In this document: piece after piece, positions 1 through 6,153 of the stretch
How positions within the stretch are numbered: position 1 is the stretch's first letter
How the letters are laid out: every line of letters starts with the position of its first letter
Assembly (NCBI GenBank): GCA_014728875.1
Contig: WJKV01000129.1
Coordinates: forward strand, 1-6,153
Direction of reading: 5' to 3'
Length of the DNA: 6,153 bases
From: Candidatus Woesearchaeota archaeon
Lineage (GTDB): Archaea; Nanobdellota; Nanobdellia; Woesearchaeales; WJKV01
Notes under the pieces: generated by a model
Seen by the model: the letters and a program-made list of their open reading frames with translations, nothing else
What the model was told of the DNA's origin: nothing
The model's database searches: none
Translations under genes and position numbers: made by a program

Positions 1-968
1 GCTTCACAGTCCAATAAGCATTCTTTTGCATTTATGCATTCCTTTGCATATTTTTCTATCTCAGGGAATGCCGCAGTCACATTCTCCAGCCTTCTTGTGA
101 ATAATTTAATCTCATCGCCCTTCTTGTGTATCTGCAGCCTGAAACCGTCGAACTTTGGTTCTACTGCAGAAGGCCTGCCCACCCTGTCCATCGCAGCAGC
201 AATAGTGTCTTCTTTAGGTCCGAGCATTACTTTTATCGGGATCCCCAGCTGAAATTCTGTTTTCTCTAATCCCGATATGCCTTTTGTTTTCGCAAGGACT
301 GCCACACGCCCGAGATCATTCAACAAAGCGTTCGCATTATCGACAGCTTTAACGTATTCTTTGTATTTTTCATTATAGCTTGCCTTGTGTTTTTTGCTGT
401 CATATTCCAAATCCGCTTCGTCTGCAAAAAAGGCCCAGACGATTGCATCCCTGATGCTTCCTTCGCCGACCCCGAGCCGCAATTCTTCTAGAGTGGTTTT
501 CACTATGTATTTTGCTTCCAGAGGATTCGCCATCCCGAGAAGTTCTGCTATCAGCTTTTGTTTTCTGTCGACGCTTCCTTCCCCGCCCATTTCAACCAGT
601 TTTCTCAGGTTCTCAAATACCTTCTTCACTGTCAGTCCTGCGCTGGCAAACAATGTCTCCTGCGTTTTTCTCTTTATCAATTCTTCTGCGACCAGGCCAA
701 GATCTCCTTTCTTTCTCCATTCATCCACAACAATATTCTTGGCTATTCCTGTCGCAATCGTAACTGCCTTGATTACTGTCTGGGATGCAACACCTATCTT
801 TCTTTCGTCAGAAGCAGGAAACAGTCTTCCCTGCAGCAGAGCAATGATCATGCCCAGATCTTCTGCAGGAGTTTTCTGGAACAGATCTGCTATGTGTTTT
901 GTTATCTCCAGCCGTTTGGAAGTCTTTTCAATTTCCTCATAAACCTGCACTAATTTCTCATATTTCAT
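1..968 (-). CDS. lig: ATP-dependent DNA ligase, archaeal type, N-terminal part (3' end of gene beyond left edge)
   Basis: Seals nicks in duplex DNA, joining Okazaki fragments and finishing repair through a ligase-AMP intermediate. The 322 complete codons visible start at ATG 966-968. Residues about 1-220 read as the helical DNA-binding domain, including the conserved RLGVGEGS stretch at 164-171. The adenylation domain follows: motif I is EPKFDGFR at 270-277 with predicted catalytic Lys272, motif Ia is TRRLENVT at 291-298, and motif III is LLDCE ending at Glu322. The usual Gly before that Glu is Cys here. Archaeal ligases are about 550-610 residues, so motifs IIIa, IV and V and the OB fold should lie left of the window. 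ATG 968 is the first plausible start, and a TATA-like box sits about 25 bp upstream of it with no Shine-Dalgarno, which suggests a leaderless mRNA. It is divergent from the Orc1/Cdc6 gene. Family assignment is firm; leaderless expression is inference. Confidence 0.95.
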   Translation of the reverse strand, partial: MKYEKLVQVYEEIEKTSKRLEITKHIADLFQKTPAEDLGMIIALLQGRLFPASDERKIGVASQTVIKAVTIATGIAKNIVVDEWRKKGDLGLVAEELIKRKTQETLFASAGLTVKKVFENLRKLVEMGGEGSVDRKQKLIAELLGMANPLEAKYIVKTTLEELRLGVGEGSIRDAIVWAFFADEADLEYDSKKHKASYNEKYKEYVKAVDNANALLNDLGRVAVLAKTKGISGLEKTEFQLGIPIKVMLGPKEDTIAAAMDRVGRPSAVEPKFDGFRLQIHKKGDEIKLFTRRLENVTAAFPEIEKYAKECINAKECLLDCE

Positions 969-990
969 AGCCAAAAACAAACATTTTAGC

Positions 991-1004
991 TTATTTAAAA
1001 CTTT
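991..1004 (-). promoter_or_regulatory. Probable archaeal promoter (BRE/TATA) for the DNA ligase gene
   Basis: On the minus strand this reads AAAGTTTTAAATAA: an A-rich BRE-like start followed by a TATA-like TTTTAAATA. Its centre is about 28 bp upstream of the ligase ATG. Archaeal transcription normally starts about 25 bp downstream of the TATA centre, so the start would fall near 970-972, giving a leader of only a few bases. The bases just before the ATG (GTTTTTGGCT) contain no Shine-Dalgarno, which fits a leaderless message. The start site is inferred from spacing only. Confidence 0.55.
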
Positions 1005-1018
1005 CTTTTCAGCTTTTC

Positions 1019-1032
1019 AAAAAGTTTATATA
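1019..1032 (+). promoter_or_regulatory. Probable archaeal promoter (BRE/TATA) for the Orc1/Cdc6 gene
   Basis: The sequence AAAAAG (BRE-like) followed by TTTATATA at 1025-1032 is a strong archaeal TATA box. Spacing predicts transcription start near 1053-1055. That leaves a leader of about 12-14 bases, just enough to include the GGGGTG ribosome-binding site before ATG 1067. The box lies about 25-30 bp from the ligase TATA box on the other strand, so the two preinitiation complexes could interfere with each other. Confidence 0.65.
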
Positions 1033-1055
1033 GAACACGACAATAGCTATAAGAC

Positions 1056-1061
1056 GGGGTG
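1056..1061 (+). promoter_or_regulatory. Shine-Dalgarno-like site for Orc1/Cdc6
   Basis: GGGGTG ends 5 bases before ATG 1067; its GGTG can pair with the conserved CACC segment of the 16S rRNA 3' end. It supports 1067 as the start. The next in-frame ATG (residue 7, at 1085) lacks such a site, and starting there would remove little of the family's N-terminus. Confidence 0.5.
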
Positions 1062-1066
1062 CGAGA

Positions 1067-2137
1067 ATGGGTTTATTCGACAACATGCTGAAGGACAATG
1101 AATCTTTGTTCATGAATGAGATTGCATTAGATTATGATTTCATGCCGAAGATTCTGAAATTCAGGGAGAATGAACAGCAGAGGATAGCAGAGTGCATCAG
1201 GCCTTTGTTCCAGAAAAGGAACGGCAGCAATATGATAGTGCATGGCGCTCCTGGAATTGGAAAGACAGTCGCAGCAAAAAAAGTCCTTGAAAATCTAGAA
1301 GAAGAGACTGACGACATAATCCCCATATACATCAACTGCTGGCAGAACAACAGCACCTATAAGATAATTCTTGAGATGTGCGAAAAATTAAACTATAAGC
1401 TGACCATGAACAAGAATACTGTAGAACTGATGAAGATAGTTGTCGGCCTCTTGAACAAAAAGACAAGTGTTCTTGTCTTCGACGAGATAGACAAGGCAGA
1501 CGATCTGGATTTTCTTTATACTTTCTTGGAGCAGCTGTACAGGAAATCCATCATACTCATTACAAACTACAAGACGCATGTCCTGAAGATGGACGACAGG
1601 ATCAAATCAAGACTCACCCCGGAAACATTGGAATTCAAGCCATACAACAGTGAAGAGATTAACGGCATATTAAGACAGAGGCTGGAATGGGCTTTTGTAA
1701 ACAGTGTATGGGACGAGGAAGCATTCCAGCTGGTCGCTGCAAAAACACTGGAGTTTGAGGACATGAGAAAAGGTCTTTACCTGCTTAAAGAGAGCGGCAA
1801 TGCAGCAGAGACAAAGAGCAGCAGGAAGATAACAATGGAGCATGTGAAGAAAGCTATTGAAAAGCTTGAATCATTCAGCAAGACAGATCTTTCACAATTG
1901 TCAGACAATGAGAAAAAGATCCTCGAGCTGATAAAACAGAATCCGAACTGCAGGATGGGGGATCTTTACAAACAGGTCCAGGAAAAAACAAAAGATTCCA
2001 TCAGCTACAAGACCTTCCAGAGGACAGTGGAAAAGCTTGCAAAACTGAAACTGATCACAGCGAAAAAGATAACAGGCGGTGCAGAAGGCAGCACTAAGAT
2101 ACTGAATCCGAAAGAAAAAAAATTGACTGAATTCTAG
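1067..2137 (+). CDS. cdc6: Orc1/Cdc6-family DNA replication initiator (AAA+ ATPase with winged helix)
   Basis: An origin-binding AAA+ ATPase expected to mark replication origins and help load the MCM helicase. The N-terminal segment LDYDFMPKILKFREN (21-35) matches the family's conserved lead-in. Walker A is GAPGIGKT (60-67), Walker B is VLVFDEID (135-142), and sensor 1 is ILITN ending at Asn167. The DDRIKSRL segment (176-183) carries the expected box VII arginine, Arg182. Sensor 2 is DMRKGLYLL (232-240) with Arg234, where the family usually has GD-x-R. Residues about 277-345 look like the C-terminal winged-helix DNA-binding domain. At 356 residues it is slightly short for the family (about 380-430) but seems complete, with all ATPase motifs intact. 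It is transcribed away from the ligase gene and convergent to the giant gene. Its promoter and Shine-Dalgarno site agree with ATG 1067. A plasmid- or virus-borne paralogue is possible, but the ligase neighbour favours a chromosomal initiator. Confidence 0.95.
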   Translation: MGLFDNMLKDNESLFMNEIALDYDFMPKILKFRENEQQRIAECIRPLFQKRNGSNMIVHGAPGIGKTVAAKKVLENLEEETDDIIPIYINCWQNNSTYKIILEMCEKLNYKLTMNKNTVELMKIVVGLLNKKTSVLVFDEIDKADDLDFLYTFLEQLYRKSIILITNYKTHVLKMDDRIKSRLTPETLEFKPYNSEEINGILRQRLEWAFVNSVWDEEAFQLVAAKTLEFEDMRKGLYLLKESGNAAETKSSRKITMEHVKKAIEKLESFSKTDLSQLSDNEKKILELIKQNPNCRMGDLYKQVQEKTKDSISYKTFQRTVEKLAKLKLITAKKITGGAEGSTKILNPKEKKLTEF

Positions 2138-2164
2138 AATTATAATGTATATAATAACAGTTCC

Positions 2165-2198
2165 AATTTATTTTAATAATTAATTTATTTTGATAATT
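2165..2198. repeat. Tandem 17-bp AT-rich direct repeat (two copies, 16/17 identical)
   Basis: AATTTATTTTAATAATT (2165-2181) is followed directly by AATTTATTTTGATAATT (2182-2198), differing only at one A/G position. The pair fills the centre of the 73-bp AT-rich spacer between the convergent Orc1/Cdc6 and giant-protein genes. The neighbouring bases hold no clear third copy. It may be a duplicated terminator element, an easily melted segment or a protein-binding site; the sequence alone does not decide. Confidence 0.8.
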
Positions 2199-2200
2199 TT
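2167..2200 (+). terminator. Probable T-rich transcription terminator after Orc1/Cdc6
   Basis: Thirty bases past the TAG stop, the plus strand carries three T4 runs (2171-2174, 2188-2191, 2197-2200) in nearly pure A/T sequence. Archaeal intrinsic termination relies on such T-rich stretches of the non-template strand. An all-A/T inverted repeat (ATTATA 2139-2144 with TATAAT 2150-2155) lies just before, but it is weak. The opposite strand has shorter T runs, so the convergent giant gene has no equally clear terminator here. Confidence 0.4.
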
Positions 2201-2210
2201 AAAGAATTAT

Positions 2211-5200
2211 TCATTTCCTGGGAATGTATCTGTGCACATCAGGCATTGTCTTTCCATAATCTACTGTGAACACAGGATACACATCCCATTTCTTGCTCTT
2301 GACATTGTACTCTACATACATGTCAAGAGGGAACTTTCTCAGCCCTGGAATGACCCCCAGTGGAGAGAACTGTCCTCCCACTGCAACTCCGTCCGCACCG
2401 TTGCTGCTCACAAAGAATGCAGGATTCATGCCCCTGACCATGCCTTCTACTCCTTCATTTCCCTGCAGGTTAAAGATGTTTGCAGGATACAATACCACGC
2501 CGATTTCCTGATCTCTTTTTACACTGTCTCTTCCCCTTAATCGCATGGTCGCGTATATTGTCCTGTTCCTGTTCGGAATTATCCCTGTCATCTCCATGAA
2601 TCTCAATGCCTTGTTTGTTGCTTCTTTGGCACCCTTTGTCTCTGCATCGACAAACGAAACATCGAACTTGCCGCCTATCTTTCTATTGAAATCTATACCA
2701 TAGGTCACTGCCGTATTGTCGTTTACCTGTATCCTTACAATCCTTGCGCCCAGCCTAGGATCCTCTGCACCATGGAACCTGTAACCCACTTCCCTGATGT
2801 CTGTACTGTCTCTTCTCGAGGTGACAGAAGAAACTGCAATCCTGCCCCTTCCGTCTTTCTTGTCCTCTTCGTCCAGATATTCTTCCCAGTCCTGCGATAC
2901 CTGCAATGAAAGATCATGGTTTTCTGACTTTGACTTTTCATTTGACAGGTCCAAAGTCATTGTATAGAAAGGCCTTCCTTTGAAATCCACCCCTCCCTGC
3001 AAAGCAAGAGCAAGTCTTCCATTAGGCAGCACATAACCGTAATTCGCACCGCCGAAGCCTCTTCTGCTTCCTGCACCCAAGAATAGGCCGTTGAACCTTC
3101 CCTGCCTGTGGACTGCGCTGTTTTCCTTGTCTGCTTCTTCCTGCATCAGCTCTATCTCGAGATTCCGCGCAACAGCATTAACTCTCTGCATCTGTCCGGG
3201 CGCGAGAGGAAATTCTTCTGTCACTGTATCGTATTCAGCTGCTCCGAACGGTTCAACAACATATTTCTGCAGCAGCCCTGGCTCTTCTCTCGTATAGAAT
3301 CTGATCCGCACAAGATCCTGCATCCCAAACGATATCTGCGTTATCTCGCCATTTGAAGAATCCTTGTCCAGCAAAGCAGGATCTATGCCCAGGATCCTTG
3401 CAAAAGCAGGATGCTGTCTTAGATAATCAGCAGGCAGGTCCAAGGAACCATTGGATACTACCTGCGGGCTTCGCAATAAAAGCAGATGTTCTCTGTGCAC
3501 AGGCGGGATTGTTTTTTCTTTAATCAATTGCTCAAGCTTCTCTCTTGTTATTTCATACTGCCTGTTTTCTCCGTCTGAAAAATTAACATTCAAATTGATT
3601 CTTCTTCTTACAATGACTGCATCATCAACATCTGCAATCTCTCCATTTGAATGCTCGCCGTCGATATAGGCAGTTTTGATGTTCAGACCCCTTTCACCGA
3701 GCAGTCTCGGAAAGCTTCTTACTTCATTGCTGCTGAACCTGAAGAATTCTGTCAGTCTTGCTCTTTCTTCCAATAACTTCCTTTGCGCAGCTGCACTTTC
3801 TCTTGTTTCTTCGGTCTTCTCGTCCAATTCTGTCATCAATCTTTGTATTGTTGTATCTGCACCTGCATATCCGTACAATCTTGCCTGCCTGTAATGCAGT
3901 AAAGCTCTTGAAACATCATCCTTTCTTTCAAATTCAGTTCCAAGACTGTAATTGATCTCTGCTCTTCTTTCTCTTGAAAGGTCAGGATTCTGCAATGCTC
4001 GAAGTGCTTCATTTATTTTCCTTGTATTATCTACAGCATCACCAAATGCAGCTCCTGGAAACCTGAAACCTGCAGAGATAAGATAGCTTACTCCAAGGCC
4101 TTTGAGGCCGTCAAGTCCTTTAGCTGCTACATGCGTCGCTATACTTATGGGCTCTCTTGCGCTTCTCCAATCAGCCGTATTGTCATCTATCCCGAAGACA
4201 TAACCGACCCGTCTCCAGAAAAGATTCTCTCTTGCATCATCAAAACTGCCGTAAGGATTGTATTTCCTGTCATTCAATAACCTGTATGCGTGCCTAGCAT
4301 AACTGCTCTTCAGCTCGCTGTCAGCAGATACCATCTCCTCTAAGGTCTCGACAAAAGCTTCCTGATCCCTCATGATGAAATAAGCATTCGCCATCGCACC
4401 CAGGACAGGCATCCTGTGCCCGCTGTCAGGATATCTCTGCAGAAACTGCCTGCTCGCCTCAAGCAATTCCTTTCCTTTCCTGTCAGTGATGTGCAGCATC
4501 AATACTCTCTGATAATCTGATTTCTCTTTTTCGCTCGCAAACTGCACAACATGTTCTGCAGTCTTTTTTATGTTGGCATCGTTTTCAACAAACCTCTTCT
4601 TCTTCTGCACTATATCTTCCAACAAGCTCCTTGCATCGCTTTCCCAGCTGCTGTCTTCCAATAAGGTGAATGCCTGTCTTGTATATCTAAGCGCAGATTC
4701 ATAACCGGTCCTTGTATTATGCTTCATATTCCTTCTCGCATCCTGCAGCAGCAGGAGACCGTCATATACATTCTGCTTTTTCTTCAGATAGCTTATCCTG
4801 CTTCTGATGCTGTCTGCATTCTCATTGCCTGGATTCGCAGCAATGAACTCCTGAAGTTTCCGCAGCTCTTTCATCTCCCTGGGAGTTATCCTGTACCATT
4901 CAGCGTCAAATATCTTGAATGCGAAATCTGTCACAGCATCGACGCCTGCAGTGATCCAGGTTCCTTCGACAATATTCCGGAGGCTGGCCTGTTTCAGGAA
5001 ACTGTTGCACAAGTCTGCTGCACTCTGCAGTCTGTGCTCTTTCTTCAGCAGAGAAGCTTCATTATACTGGTCATTTGACAGCAGATGCAAGATTCTCTGC
5101 CTCAATGCAGGATCTATCCTGTAATTATACTCCTTGCCGTCGCTGTCTGTCCAGCCTCCCTGCGAAGTGCTCACAGAAGGAATGAGCCAGTCAAGGCAGA

Positions 5201-6153
5201 CGTCTTCAAGCCACTCTGTCTTGTCAAATATTCCTCTCAAAGCTCCTATCTTTTTTTTCCGGCTCTGTTCAGTCACTGCAAGCATGTATCTTGCATAGGC
5301 AGTATATCCTGTCTCTTCAAGACTATTGTCAATCAGTTCCTTGTCCTTTCTCTTGAACCATTCATAGTCCTCTTCCAGGCCTTTCCTGTCATTCGTTATT
5401 ATATTTATGTAGTTCTGATAGATCCTCATGTAGATTTCACAGTTAGTGACATCGTGCTGTACTCTTTTCTTCAGTTCAGGGTTCAGATCAGCGGTCTCCA
5501 GCAACTGTTCAAGATGCGCCTTTCTAAGGTCCAGCGCCCTGACGCTGCTTGCCTGTGCATACTGCGCATTCTGTCTAAACAAAGTTGCAAATCTTGCATT
5601 CTTGCTCTTGTCTGCTGCAGAAACATCAGCGTCGATCGCAGCCTGTATCCTCTGCCGCAAAGGCTGTCCTCTGGCAATCTCTCCCAGCTGCCTGCCCTGC
5701 AGATGCGCTTTGTATTTTTCTATTATCCTGTCCAGACCGCCTCCTTCTTCTATGTCTAATGCTTCCTCTACATGATCCAGATGCTGTTCAATAGCAGCAT
5801 AATCCCTGGCAGAAAGATAATCCCTTCTTATTTCAGAAAAAGGACTGTATTGGCGCCTTTTCTTTTTCTCTTGCTTCCTGGCAGAAACAGATATCGCATA
5901 AGGCTCTTTTTTCTTTTTCTTTTTTATCTTAATTACATCTTCTTTATTGATGTCGTTTTTTGCTTTCTTATCCTTCTTTTCATTTATTCTTACTCTTCTG
6001 TCTCTTTCTTCTTTTACTCTTTCTACTTCTTCTTTTACTTCTTCTTTTACTTTTTCTTTTTCTTCCTTTTTTTTCCTTTTTCTTTTCGGGATAATTATCG
6101 GTTCTTTTCTTCCCTCAATAAAAATGATGTGGTTGTTTTGATCTTCTGAAACC
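2211..6153 (-). CDS. Very large multidomain protein of unknown function: charged segment, TPR-like helical region, beta-rich C-terminus (N-terminus beyond right edge)
   Basis: The family is not recognised. The frame is open from TGA 2211-2213 to the right edge, giving 1313 visible residues (numbered from the edge) with no ATG or GTG in the first 164. The true start should lie outside the window. Residues 23-82 are Lys/Glu/Arg-rich and include VKEE repeats and a K6 run. Residues about 100-800 are mainly helical and charged. TPR-like units lie at 547-608 (FLQRYPDSGHR, then a GAMANAYF helix) and 734-762 (SLGTEFERKDDVSRALLHY), with a likely coiled coil at 777-803. From about 820 to the end, predicted beta strands dominate, including a glycine-rich part at 1022-1054 (LFLGAGSRRGFGGANYGY) and a last strand pair ending VYPVFTVDYG. 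No nucleotide-binding motif, catalytic signature or clear membrane span is visible. TPR regions usually bind proteins, so a scaffold or envelope-associated role is possible, but this is inference. The gene is convergent to Orc1/Cdc6 and its Arg/Ile codon choices match its neighbours. Confidence 0.88.
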   Translation of the reverse strand, partial: VSEDQNNHIIFIEGRKEPIIIPKRKRKKKEEKEKVKEEVKEEVERVKEERDRRVRINEKKDKKAKNDINKEDVIKIKKKKKKEPYAISVSARKQEKKKRRQYSPFSEIRRDYLSARDYAAIEQHLDHVEEALDIEEGGGLDRIIEKYKAHLQGRQLGEIARGQPLRQRIQAAIDADVSAADKSKNARFATLFRQNAQYAQASSVRALDLRKAHLEQLLETADLNPELKKRVQHDVTNCEIYMRIYQNYINIITNDRKGLEEDYEWFKRKDKELIDNSLEETGYTAYARYMLAVTEQSRKKKIGALRGIFDKTEWLEDVCLDWLIPSVSTSQGGWTDSDGKEYNYRIDPALRQRILHLLSNDQYNEASLLKKEHRLQSAADLCNSFLKQASLRNIVEGTWITAGVDAVTDFAFKIFDAEWYRITPREMKELRKLQEFIAANPGNENADSIRSRISYLKKKQNVYDGLLLLQDARRNMKHNTRTGYESALRYTRQAFTLLEDSSWESDARSLLEDIVQKKKRFVENDANIKKTAEHVVQFASEKEKSDYQRVLMLHITDRKGKELLEASRQFLQRYPDSGHRMPVLGAMANAYFIMRDQEAFVETLEEMVSADSELKSSYARHAYRLLNDRKYNPYGSFDDARENLFWRRVGYVFGIDDNTADWRSAREPISIATHVAAKGLDGLKGLGVSYLISAGFRFPGAAFGDAVDNTRKINEALRALQNPDLSRERRAEINYSLGTEFERKDDVSRALLHYRQARLYGYAGADTTIQRLMTELDEKTEETRESAAAQRKLLEERARLTEFFRFSSNEVRSFPRLLGERGLNIKTAYIDGEHSNGEIADVDDAVIVRRRINLNVNFSDGENRQYEITREKLEQLIKEKTIPPVHREHLLLLRSPQVVSNGSLDLPADYLRQHPAFARILGIDPALLDKDSSNGEITQISFGMQDLVRIRFYTREEPGLLQKYVVEPFGAAEYDTVTEEFPLAPGQMQRVNAVARNLEIELMQEEADKENSAVHRQGRFNGLFLGAGSRRGFGGANYGYVLPNGRLALALQGGVDFKGRPFYTMTLDLSNEKSKSENHDLSLQVSQDWEEYLDEEDKKDGRGRIAVSSVTSRRDSTDIREVGYRFHGAEDPRLGARIVRIQVNDNTAVTYGIDFNRKIGGKFDVSFVDAETKGAKEATNKALRFMEMTGIIPNRNRTIYATMRLRGRDSVKRDQEIGVVLYPANIFNLQGNEGVEGMVRGMNPAFFVSSNGADGVAVGGQFSPLGVIPGLRKFPLDMYVEYNVKSKKWDVYPVFTVDYGKTMPDVHRYIPRK
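6006..6050 (-). repeat. In-frame 12-bp repeat encoding VKEE units in the giant protein
   Basis: TTCTTCTTTTAC on the plus strand occurs exactly at 6006-6017, 6027-6038 and 6039-6050, the last two in direct tandem. All three are in the giant gene's frame and each encodes Val-Lys-Glu-Glu on the minus strand. They sit inside the longer pyrimidine-rich plus-strand tract (5907-6086) that encodes the charged Lys/Glu segment. The unit is a multiple of three, so gain or loss of copies would keep the frame. Confidence 0.75.

Noticed and set aside
385..942. Plus-strand 185-codon reading frame over the ligase gene
   Set aside because: It is antisense to conserved ligase domains, is Ser/Phe-rich as antisense frames often are, and has no family motif.
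1036..1066. GGGGT next to A-rich sequence as a possible origin recognition box
   Set aside because: It lacks the rest of the known archaeal box pattern and has no second copy in the spacer. The G-run is better explained as the ribosome-binding site.
2139..2155. ATTATA/TATAAT inverted repeat as a hairpin terminator
   Set aside because: Only 6 A/T pairs, too weak for a stable stem, and archaeal termination does not usually depend on hairpins.
2211..5660. TTG at 5658-5660 as the start of the giant gene, with an AGAGGA sequence six bases upstream
   Set aside because: The frame stays open for 164 more codons to the edge. The 82 codons just upstream read as ordinary coding sequence (for example LDRIIEKYKAHLQ) with the same codon choices. 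The purine-rich tract would lack stops anyway, but the stretch nearer the TTG is not low-complexity. An internal start cannot be wholly excluded.
5085..5759. Plus-strand 224-codon reading frame over the giant gene
   Set aside because: Cys/Leu/Ser-rich antisense sequence without a recognisable domain; the minus-strand frame is far longer and has consistent composition.
5907..6086. Repeats in the pyrimidine tract as a CRISPR or mobile-element feature
   Set aside because: Units are 12 bp, in frame, encode a regular charged peptide, and lack spacers of even length or flanking inverted repeats.
5772..6149. Plus-strand reading frame encoding a Phe-rich, membrane-like 125-residue protein
   Set aside because: It is the exact complement of the Lys/Glu codons of the giant gene (TTT, TTC and CTT triplets), so its hydrophobicity is an artefact of the antisense strand.

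Overview
The window looks like chromosomal DNA from an archaeon. It holds an archaeal-type ATP-dependent DNA ligase and an Orc1/Cdc6 replication initiator. The control signals fit: a TATA box with an A-rich BRE-like stretch upstream, placed where archaeal promoters would need it. Arg is mostly AGA/AGG, Ile ATA is frequent, and GC looks moderate by eye (not computed). The small replication gene set and the very large unclassified neighbour would suit a DPANN-type lineage such as Woesearchaeota or Pacearchaeota. That placement is inference; the archaeal assignment is much firmer.

Layout, left to right. (1) 1-968, minus strand: the N-terminal half of a DNA ligase gene (322 complete codons visible), cut by the left edge just after the catalytic-lysine motif and nucleotidyltransferase motif III. 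(2) 969-1066: a 98-bp divergent promoter region. The ligase side appears leaderless; the initiator side has a TATA box, a short leader and a Shine-Dalgarno-like GGGGTG. (3) 1067-2137, plus strand: a complete 356-residue Orc1/Cdc6-family AAA+ initiator with a C-terminal winged helix. (4) 2138-2210: a 73-bp, very AT-rich convergent spacer with a 17-bp sequence in two tandem copies (16/17 identical) and several T4 runs. (5) 2211-6153, minus strand: one reading frame with no stop that runs off the right edge. It encodes at least 1313 residues of an unrecognised multidomain protein: a Lys/Glu-rich charged segment, about 550 residues of helical and TPR-like sequence, a coiled coil, then about 490 residues rich in predicted beta strands.

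The ligase and initiator are both DNA-replication proteins and share one short divergent control region, so co-regulation is plausible and a replication origin nearby is possible. No convincing origin recognition boxes were seen. The giant protein is convergent to the initiator, its promoter and N-terminus lie outside the window, and nothing in it links it to replication. It is the least explained part of the window. No RNA genes, insertion sequences, CRISPR arrays or attachment sites were found, and no stretch over 300 bases lacks a gene.
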